From Piromyces finnis (lineage: Eukaryota > Neocallimastigomycota > Neocallimastigomycetes > Neocallimastigales > Neocallimastigaceae): a stretch of 64,000 nt of DNA. The stretch lies in assembly GCA_002104945.1 (NCBI GenBank), contig MCFH01000024.1, positions 248,001 to 312,000 on the forward strand, written 5' to 3'. Under the pieces are notes generated by a model. That model saw only the letters and a list, made by a program, of their open reading frames with translations. It did no database searches and was not told where the DNA came from. Positions 27,208 to 40,735 of this stretch are shown here, in pieces. Position 1 is the first letter of the stretch; each line of letters begins with the position of its first letter. The translations under genes and the position numbers were made by a program.

Positions 27208-28461
27208 CGACTTTGTTTAAATAATAGAAATTTAAAATTTACTCAGGAATTCCCATGGTTTCCCATTTTATGGTATATAAAGTATTTTGACTTTGAGCAT
27301 TAACAATAATTTTTTTCAATTCTTCTTCTAATACATCTCTTTTATTTGTAGGACAGAGATTAAACATCCTTGTAATATATTCCCTTTATTTGAATAACAT
27401 TATTATTATTATATTTATATATAAATATTGTTATCATAAATAAATAAATAAGTAAATAAATAAATAAAGTAGTAAACATAAGTATAAACATTGAGATAAT
27501 AATAATAATAATGAAAAAATTTTAATTTACTTTAAGGCCTGAGGATATTCAGATTTTTCCTTTTCAGCTTTTTTCTTCATTTCTTCTTCCTTTTTTTTCT
27601 TTTCTATATTACTTTTTATTTTTTCTACTTGTACAGATATAAATTCAGGTTCTTTTTATTATATTCGAAGTGGGTGTTAGAAGAATATTAATATATATAC
27701 ACTTTGAAATCTCAAATTTATAGTATATATAAAATGTTTATTTAAAATTTATTAATAATATCTTTTTGTTTTAATACTTACTAAAAGTTTTATTTTCCGT
27801 TAGTTCAAGTTTAACTTTATTATATGAATTATTATTTGGTTGTTCTTTTGAAACTGTACTATTATTATTAATATAAGCTGGTTTCACAACTGTTGATGGT
27901 GGTTTAGGAATTGTTGCAGATGGAAATGTTGTTGATGTTTGTGTTGCTTGAGGTTGATATAAATTACTTGTTATAATTAATGTATTTAATATTAGTAATA
28001 TTTACAATTTATGAAATTAAAAAAAAAAATAAAATTTAGAGAATAATTATAAATATAGAATATATGAAATAATTATTTTTATAATTTACATTGAATAATT
28101 TTGTTGGTAATATGGATATGTGTATGAAGAAAGGGTTGAATAAGTTTGATTTTGTGTTGGTGTTGTAGATATTCCTGGTGGTCTAGGTATTGAATAATTT
28201 GAAATTCCTAATGTTCCAGTTGATGTTCCAGGTGGTGAAATTCCAGGAGCTGATAATCCAGGTGGTGGAGGTATTCCAGGGGGTGATATTCCAGGTGGAG
28301 GAGGTATTCCAGGAGCTGATATTCCAGGTGGTGGAGGTATTCCAGGGGCTGATATTCCAGGTGGAGGTGGATTAACTGAATTTATATTATTTGTCTGAGC
28401 TTGTTGTGCGAAAGTATTTGAGTATGTATATTGGGAATAAAAATAATTATTATATGGATCC
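25714..28461 (-). CDS. LENG8 / Thp3-like SAC3-family protein (5' exon unresolved)
   Basis: Nine exons read leftwards: 28461-28090, 27966-27782, 27651-27531, 27383-27243, 27111-26718, 26636-26433, 26335-26206 and 26129-25714, plus a missing first exon; 653 residues are readable. The N-terminus is Pro-rich ([11 protein letters not shown] repeats). A charged coiled stretch follows, then [29 protein letters not shown], and the SAC3/PCI core [49 protein letters not shown] and [10 protein letters not shown]. This is the Thp3/LENG8 pattern. In yeast Thp3 pairs with Csn12 in transcription elongation and splicing. Eight of these exons are fully phased. The 28461 end begins at an acceptor preceded in frame by TAA, so an upstream exon must exist. 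A 14-nt exon at 28836-28823 (MFIF) would fit in phase but is weak. Confidence 0.83.
28231..28371 (-). repeat. 33-bp minisatellite coding proline-rich repeats
   Basis: Tandem 33-bp units at 28261-28293, 28294-28326 and 28327-28359, with a 30-bp degenerate copy at 28231-28260 and a partial at 28360-28371. On the minus strand each encodes an 11-residue [11 protein letters not shown]-type unit of the LENG8-like protein. This is the most GC-rich stretch of the window, and the G strand is the plus strand. Confidence 0.9.
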
Positions 28462-29456
28462 CTTTAATGGTAAATAAATTAATTAAATTAAATTTAAATA
28501 CAAATATAAAAATATGTATATATATTTATTCAAACATTGAAAATATATTTAACAAATTTATAATTTTAATAAGACTTATTTCTAAACTTTTTATTGTATT
28601 TTATTGTATAAAATTGATATTATAATTACATATTATATATATTTGATTATAGAGATATTTTATGATAAATTTCTATATGTTATATTTAGTTTTTTGTTTT
28701 TGAATTTTTTTTCATATTATAATAATATTTCTTTTATAAAGTTGATTAATTGTATTGAGTTTTGTGCTTCTTTATTTTTTAATATCTTAAAGATAAAATA
28801 TTTATGTATTTATATATAATACAAAAATATAAACATATAAATATATATTTTTAAATATATAAAATAAAATTCTTATTAGTATTATATATGCTTTAATATG
28901 AGAAAATATCAAAGATATATATATACATATTTAGTTTTTTTATTTTTATTACCTTTAGTTTTTTAAAATTAATTTTAATTTCTACAATAATAATATATAT
29001 TTTTTTATAATATTAATAATTTTTGCCAAATAGTTAATTTCAAATAGAAATTGACTAAAGAGTTTTATTCCAAATTAAAAAAACTATGAACAAAAATAAA
29101 GAAAAATATTTAATTTAAATTTATTTTTTTCTATTATATAATAATTGTATTATAATGTAAGATGTACAATACAATAATCCAATCATATATATAAAATAAT
29201 TAATAAAATTAGTATAATTTAAAAATTTCTAATATTGAAAATACAAAACTTTAAAATTTAATATAATGATTTCAAAGAATAAATTTTAAATATTTTTTAA
29301 TATACAAAAAAGTAAAAAAAATAGAATAATAAATATATATATATATAAAATAAACCACATAATTTGAAATTATTTTTTTTTAAAAAAAAAAAAAAACAAA
29401 TAAAAACAAAAACAAAAATAAAAGCAATATATATAATATAATAAAAAAAGAGGAAA
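28462..29456. other. Divergent promoter region of LENG8-like and ALDH genes
   Basis: About 1 kb of almost pure AT sequence. It must contain the unresolved first exon of the minus-strand LENG8-like gene and the promoter of the plus-strand ALDH gene. A T(9)A(15) palindrome lies at 29373-29396, about 60 bp before the ALDH start codon. Open frames at 28431-28819 are low complexity and not credible. Confidence 0.6.
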
Positions 29457-31676
29457 ATGTTAAAGTATCCAATTCAAAATGTGTTAAAAAGTAGTGTACC
29501 AAAAAGTTACACATTATTAAATAAATCATCTGTAAATTTAATTTTTCAAAAATGTTCGAAACACCAATACAATGAAACATTCAAATATGATAATTTATTT
29601 CCAAAGAAAAATTCTGAACTTGACAAAACTCGCCCACTTATCAATATGAAAAATGTATTGTTAGATGGAACTCTTAAACCATTTAAAGGAAACTTTATTA
29701 ATGTTTATTCACCAATTTATTATCAAGGAACAGAAGAAAGAGCATTAATTGGTTCATACCCAGATATGACTCCTGAAGATTCAATTAAAGCCATTAAGGC
29801 TGCTAAAAAAGCTTTTAATAATGGAAAAGGAGGTGCATATTTTGATATAAATATTTTTTTTATGTTGAACCAATTTCTAATATATAATTTAAAATTAATA
29901 AAATAGAATGGCCAAGTATGTCACCATATGAAAGAATTAATGTAATGAATAAATTTTTAAAAGGATTGGAAAAAAATAAAATCGAAATAGCTAAATCAAT
30001 TATGTGGGAAATTAGTAAAAGTTGGGATGATTCTTTAAAGGAAGTTACCAGAACAATAGGTATTTATAGGATTAAATTATTTATTTTAAAGAAAATGAAA
30101 TTCAAAAATTGTATAAATTAAATTTGTTTTTACGCTATATATTATATAATAGAATATATAAAGGATACTATTAAGGCAGTTGAAGACTTGTATAAAAACA
30201 AAAATTTAAGAACTGTAAGTGGAGTAAATGCTTTTATTAAAGATTCTCCAATTGGCGTTATTCTCTGTTCCTCACCTTTTAACTATCCATTTAATGGTAA
30301 TTATTATATTTATATATATATATACTTTTTATATATTAATATTAATTATTTCTCTTTTTTATTTTATATATGAAAGAAACCTATACTACTTTAATTCCAG
30401 CTTTAATCATGGGTAATACAGCTGTAATGAAATTACCAAATTATGGTGTTGTATGTCACTACCTTACATATCAATTATTTAAAGATATTTTCCCTGCTGG
30501 TGTTATAAATATTGGTATATACACTGTACATTAATTTGAATAATATTCTTAATTCATAAATAATGAATTCTTATTGAAACCATATATATATATACAAAAC
30601 AAAAAACATTTGATTAAATAGTTACTGGTGATGGAAGAAAAACTCTTAAGCCAATTATGGAAACAGGTCTTGTTGATATCTTTGGTTTTATTGGTACATC
30701 AAAAGCTGCTTCAACAATTATTAAATATCATCCAAAGCCAAATGCTCTTAAATTATGTTTAGGTTTAGAAGCTAATAATGTTGGTGTTGTTTTGGGAGAT
30801 GTAGATTTAAAAAAAGCTATTCCAGAAGTTGTTTCTGGTTGTCTTTCTTACAATGGTCAACGTTGTACAGCTTTAAAGGTTTTATTAGTTCATGAAAATA
30901 TTTATGAAGAATTCGTTAAAGAATTTTCAGAAGCTGTTGATAAATTAACCCTTGGAATGCCATGGTAAATATAAGAATGATTATTTTATATCCTTTTTTT
31001 TTCGATTTAGTTTTAAAAATTCTAATTAAGATGAAACTGTATATATTAAAAAATAAGGGAAAAATCTGTAAAAATTACACCATTACCAGAAGAAAATAAA
31101 CCAAAATACATCGAAGAATTAATAGATGATGCAATCAAGTATGGAGGATCAATTTGCAACAAAAAGAAAGGTGGCGTAATTGATAGATCTATTGTATCAC
31201 CAATAGTTATTAGAGATGCAAAACCATGCATGAGAGTTGTTCAAGAAGAACAATTTGGACCAATTACTCCAATTATGAAATGGTCAGATATCTCTGAAGT
31301 TCAAGAATTTGTAATGAATTCTAATTATGGACAACAAGCAGCAATTTTTGGAGAAAATCCAGATTTAATTGCTAAAGCAGTTGATTGTTTTGTCTACAAT
31401 GTTGGACGTGTTAATATTAATTCTCAATGTCAAAGGTAAAAACTTTATAAAAAAAAAAGAACTTTCAATCATTTCTTCATAATTAATTTATTAACATATA
31501 TTTTAAACAGAGGACCTGATGTTCTTCCATTTACTGGTAGAAAAGATTCTGCCCAAGGCACTTTAAGTGTAACTGATGCTCTTAAGGTATTCTCTATTCC
31601 AAGTGTAGTAGCTATAAAGTCTAAAGAAGCCGAATTATTTAATAAAGTTAGCCAAAAATCAAAATTCTTGAATTAA
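29457..31676 (+). CDS. GapN-like aldehyde dehydrogenase (non-phosphorylating G3P dehydrogenase family)
   Basis: Seven exons, 29457-29832, 29907-30059, 30153-30296, 30377-30514, 30622-30964, 31058-31435 and 31511-31676, give 565 residues. The catalytic core fits NAD(P)-dependent aldehyde dehydrogenases of the GapN group, which oxidise glyceraldehyde-3-phosphate to 3-phosphoglycerate. Motifs: [59 protein letters not shown] with the catalytic Cys, and [11 protein letters not shown]. The usual LELGG glutamate segment reads LCLGLEANN, so the Glu is displaced by several residues. About 40 residues precede the core, basic and rich in Ser/Asn with no acidic residue before about position 40, which looks like an organelle presequence. 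Substrate and cofactor are inferred only from family resemblance. Exon 1 uses a GTGCAT donor. Confidence 0.88.
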
Positions 31677-32093
31677 AATTTAATGATAAATTCATTAAAA
31701 AATTAATTAATATTTAATTAAAATTAATACAATTAAAATTATAAAATAATAACAATTATAAGTGTATCATTCTAAACAATTTTCAAACAAAATCTTCATA
31801 AAACAATTGTAATTAATTTTAACATTTCAACAAAATAATTTATGTATTTGAATAAAAAATGTATTAAATAATTATTAAAGTTAAAAGATTAAGATTAAAC
31901 TAATCCAATCATAATTTAAAATTCTGACCAATAATATTTATGATTACAATAATATAAAAATAAGTTTTTTTTAAAAATAGAATTGTTTTTTACTTCTCAT
32001 CAAAAAAGAAAAGTAAAAAAAAATAATTAATAATAAAAGAATATAATTATAAATATTATATTAAATATTATTAATTAAAAAAAGAGAAAAAAG
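31677..32093. other. Intergenic region, nothing recognised
   Basis: 417 bp of AT-rich sequence between the ALDH stop codon and the snoRNA. No features beyond A and T runs were seen. Confidence 0.7.
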
Positions 32094-32199
32094 TTATATT
32101 TATTTGTAATTTTGTGATGAATTTCGCTCCTTAATTTTTTATAATGATGACATTTTTTTATTTATCACCAAGATCTCTGAAAATTATAAATAAATATAA
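32094..32199 (+). ncRNA. Box C/D snoRNA resembling U24 (SNORD24)
   Basis: Box C GTGATGA lies at 32114-32120, an internal C' ATGATGA at 32144-32150 and box D CTGA at 32177-32180. The flanks 32094-32113 and 32180-32199 form a 20-bp terminal stem with a single G-U pair, the hallmark of C/D snoRNAs. Upstream of box D the guide ATCACCAAGATCT is complementary, as I recall it, to the LSU rRNA stretch AGATCTTGGTG. The fifth base from box D targets the C within that stretch, as in U24, and the C' to D arrangement also resembles U24. The 5' guide TTTCGCTCC would pair with GGAGCGAAA of LSU rRNA. It would direct 2'-O-methylation in the nucleolus. The gene is intergenic here, between convergently spaced coding genes, whereas U24 is intronic in yeast and vertebrates. 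The strand is set by the boxes. Confidence 0.75.
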
Positions 32200-32434
32200 T
32201 TCAAATTATGTATTTATTAAAGTAATGATAAAGTTATTTTAAAAAATATATAATGAGTTAAAAAAAGGAACATTTTAATTAAGATGATGAAGAATTTTTA
32301 CTATATTATAAGCAATTATATGATAGTAACTAATAAACTACAATTCTCTGATTTATGAAAATAAGAAATAATATTTTTGATAAGTACTATCAAAATTAAT
32401 ATTTTTTATTAAATAAATAAAGAAAATAAAATGT

Positions 32435-32560
32435 TCTGGTTAAATTGTTTTTGTTATTTAATGATGGTTGTAATTTGCGTTTGAGTGATTATAAGTTGAT
32501 GACACAACGCCTAGTGTCGAATATCTCTTATAATAGATGAAACAATTGTTTAACTGAGAA
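32435..32560 (+). ncRNA. Candidate structured RNA with nested helices and a possible pseudoknot
   Basis: Nested pairings: 32439-32444 with 32549-32554 (6 bp), then after a 3-nt bulge 32445-32451 with 32539-32545 (7 bp, one G-U). Next, ATTATAAG 32488-32495 pairs with 32527-32534 (8 bp, perfect), and GACAC 32501-32505 with GTGTC 32514-32518. The eight-base terminal loop contains AACGC (32506-32510), complementary to GCGTT (32477-32481) in the large 5' bulge. The stretch is less AT-rich than its surroundings and has no open frame. It does not match tRNA, U1, U2, U4, U5, U6, SRP or RNase P motifs known to me. Strand is uncertain. Confidence 0.35.
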
Positions 32561-33015
32561 TAATAAAAACAAAAAATTAAAATTTTATTTTGTTATATAT
32601 TGAAAATGTAGAATATATATTAAAAATAAAATTTCAAATAAAATATTTAATTTAAAAATTATAAAAAACAAAAAATTGTGTAATGAAAGTTGTGAGTGTA
32701 TAGTGAGATGATTTTTGTGTGTTAAGTGTAACGAAAGTATGTTGTACTTTTTTTTTAGTTATTAGGTTAAATGTTTGGGGAAGAGGGATTAAATATAAGG
32801 TTACAAAAATGTATGAAAATTTGATTAATTATAAGTGGTGAATTATTAATAGACAAACAATAAAATTTTTAAATATTATCTTTGATATTGTAATAATACT
32901 CTAAAAATAATTAAAATATTATTCCCATTCGTTTAATCAACTTTAATAAAATATAAAATCAATAAAATTGTATCTATTCTACTTATTTATAATTTTTATA
33001 ACCTTTTTAGTGGAA
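32561..33015. other. Intergenic region with G/T-rich skewed stretch
   Basis: Upstream sequence of the M16 peptidase. Bases 32680-32860 have marked G over C excess on the plus strand (for example GTTGTGAGTGTATAGTGAG and TTTGGGGAAGAGGG), unlike other spacers. No open frame or convincing fold was seen. A TTTTTAG acceptor-like site five bases before the ATG (33006-33010) could end a 5' UTR intron. Confidence 0.55.
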
Positions 33016-38435
<5,420 letters not shown>

Positions 38436-39339
38436 ATTATAATTTAATCTCAATTAAAATCTAATTTTTGATATGCACAACAAATAATATAAAAATAAAA
38501 TAAAAAAAATGTAAAAGAAAAAAAATATAAATAATAATAAAGGAAATTAAAAAAAAAACAAAAAAAAAGAAAAAATAATATATTGTATTATTATTTTTTT
38601 TATATATAAATAAAATAAAACTAAATAAAAAGAAAAATAAAAGCCAAACAGAATTTAACATAAAACTTTTATTAAAACATTTCGTTAAAGCTAATAGTAA
38701 TTATTTCTTAACCTATAACATTAATATAACTTTATATTATTTTTGCCAATAATTATATCATTGTATAGTTAGTTATTATAATTACATTAATATAAATTAT
38801 GCTTTTGTTCCTTTTTTTAGTGTAATTTTTAATTAAATTAAATGATAATAATAATAATTATAATTTTTAATGTATAAAATTAATGTCATTATAATTATTA
38901 AAATATAAGTTTTTCAATAATAATTGACGAAAAAAAAAAAAAAGTTCAAGGAAAATTATTTGTAATTATGTAAAATAAAAATTTCTCCCAAATTTTTAAT
39001 TTATATTAATCTTTAATTAATAAGATTTTCATAATTCTTTAAAATTTTCAATAGTAAAAATTTTAGCATCATCTGATTTAGTAATTTAAGCTAAATTCAA
39101 GAATATTCATAATAAAATTCACTAATGAATTTATTAAATTAATACAAAATTAACTATGAATAATGAATAGAAAAGTCTTCTTTATTATTATTCACAAAAT
39201 AAATATATATAATATATATAATTAAATTTTTGATTTTTTAATATATAAATAGATTGAAAATTACCTTTTTTTTTTAAATTCATATTTTTTTTAAATAAAA
39301 AAATATAATACTATAATTTTTAATTAAATAATTAATATA
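38436..39339. other. Intergenic region, nothing recognised
   Basis: About 0.9 kb AT-rich spacer between two same-strand genes. It carries an A-rich 3' flank of the peptidase and small A and T tracts. No gene or structured RNA was recognised. Confidence 0.7.
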
Positions 39340-39355
39340 TTTTTTTTAAAAAAAA
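39340..39355 (+). promoter_or_regulatory. T(8)A(8) palindrome abutting a start codon
   Basis: Eight T (39340-39347) then eight A (39348-39355) run straight into the ATG at 39356, repeating the arrangement before the GT32-like gene. The role is inferred from position only. Confidence 0.35.
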
Positions 39356-40342
39356 ATGGGTATCCACAACGAATCCACTAAGCTTCAACAATACACCCAA
39401 GAATTATGGAATGATTACACTAATGATGAAGATATTGTCATTAGAAAATCAAACAATAATTTAAGTGAAAAGTCCAAAAAGACTAAAAAAATGGCTCTTC
39501 CACCAACTCCAAAAAAGAAGGCTCAACCAATTCAACCAGTTAAGGATAGTAAAGAATTAAAAGAAATTAAAGATTTCTTAGAAGAAAATTTAGCTGTTGG
39601 TTTTGGAAGTTTAGTTCCAAGTACTAACAAAAAGAGAGTTAGAAACAGAAAACCAAAGGCTAAGAAGCAAAACGGTCAACCAATTAATTTACAAAATGAA
39701 TTAAATAAATATGATGATGGTTGGGAAACCATGCTTTACAAAAAGAATAAGAAGGAATTAAATCATATGAAGCGTGAAGTTGAAAAAGAAGAAAAGATTC
39801 AAAAGGCTCAAATGTTAAATAAAGGTTTTGTTAGACATAATAGAACTGCTTCTGCAACTGAATCTGAAGTTAAATCCCCAATTAAGCAAAGCAAACAAAG
39901 TAAAAAAGATATGAAAATAATTAAGGAACAATTAGATCAACAAATTGAACTTCAAAAACAAAAACAACAAAAGAAGAATGAAATGGAAAAATGGAACCAA
40001 AAGTTACAAAATGAAAAGAAGAAGCAATCCCAACCATTAAAGGGTACAAGAGGAAAGGAAAGTAAATTCAATAGTATAATTCAAGAACAACAACAACTTA
40101 AAGAAAAAATTAAGAGTGATAATTCAAAACCAAAGGCTAACAAGACTAAGCCACAATCTCCAGAAGAAGATGTTCAAAAGATTATTCAAAAACAAGTAGA
40201 ACATGAAAAACAACAAAAGCAACAAGAATTATTAAAGGCCCAAAAGGAAAAGAAACAACAAAAATTAATGAAACAACAAAAGCACGCTCAAATGGTTGAA
40301 AGAGCTAACAACAAATCAAAAGCAACAAATCAAAAAAAGTAA
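39356..40342 (+). CDS. Intronless Lys/Gln-rich protein of unknown function
   Basis: A single open exon of 328 residues with codon usage clearly different from spacer DNA (AAG, CCA and CAA-rich) and a start in good context. I do not recognise a family. Residues 1-50 are mixed (QQYTQELWNDYTNDED), and 50-65 are Pro/Lys-rich (ALPPTPKKKAQP). About 70-90 are more ordered (IKDFLEENLAVGFGSLVPS), then basic (KKRVRNRKPKAKKQNG). A conserved-looking YDDGWETMLYKKNKKELNHM lies near 120. The rest is Lys/Gln/Glu-rich and likely coiled coil or disordered. The basic clusters suggest nuclear or RNA-binding behaviour. With SMG9 it forms an intronless pair, convergent over a 390-bp spacer. Confidence 0.72.
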   Translation: MGIHNESTKLQQYTQELWNDYTNDEDIVIRKSNNNLSEKSKKTKKMALPPTPKKKAQPIQPVKDSKELKEIKDFLEENLAVGFGSLVPSTNKKRVRNRKPKAKKQNGQPINLQNELNKYDDGWETMLYKKNKKELNHMKREVEKEEKIQKAQMLNKGFVRHNRTASATESEVKSPIKQSKQSKKDMKIIKEQLDQQIELQKQKQQKKNEMEKWNQKLQNEKKKQSQPLKGTRGKESKFNSIIQEQQQLKEKIKSDNSKPKANKTKPQSPEEDVQKIIQKQVEHEKQQKQQELLKAQKEKKQQKLMKQQKHAQMVERANNKSKATNQKK

Positions 40343-40735
40343 AAAGTGATTTAGGTTCAAAATAATAATAAAATGTCTTTGTTGTTACACAGTAGTTCAA
40401 ACTTTTATTAAAGCTTAATTATTATAAATTTGAATTTTTAGTATATAATTTTTATTTTTTTTATATGATTCATTATAATGATCATATAAAAATTATAATA
40501 TTTAAAAATAAAATCAAATTATAAAAATTTGAAATTGAATTAATATAGAACTGTTCCATTATTTTATTTCATTTTTATTATAATTTTCGGTGTTTGATTT
40601 TTTTTTTTGTTATAGTTGAATATTAACAAATATTTAAAAGATATTTAAATAACTAAACTTTATGGTTTTATTTTAATTTTTAAAATTGTTACCTTACTAA
40701 ACTATTATAAAACTCTATTTTATCATGACCAATCT
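40343..40735. other. Convergent intergenic region
   Basis: 393 bp between the stop codons of the orphan gene and SMG9, holding both 3' UTRs. A near-perfect inverted repeat around ATTATAATGATCATATAA (40470-40490) is AT-only and may be chance. Confidence 0.65.

Noticed and set aside
32284-32351. Second C/D snoRNA candidate: ATGATGA at 32284-32290 and CTGA at 32348-32351
   Set aside because: The flanks do not form a terminal stem and the sequence before box D has no rRNA match that I know. Boxes this short occur by chance in AT-rich DNA.
32496-32525. Hammerhead-like core (TGATGA, short hairpin, GAA) within the structured RNA candidate
   Set aside because: The conserved C before TGATGA is T and extra bases separate the hairpin from GAA. 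No stem I and stem III pair flank it as the ribozyme requires.
32968-33015. Upstream extension of the M16 peptidase with a hydrophobic leader
   Set aside because: It needs a TTG start. The stretch ends in an acceptor-like TTTTTAG, and the family N-terminus begins naturally at ATG 33016.
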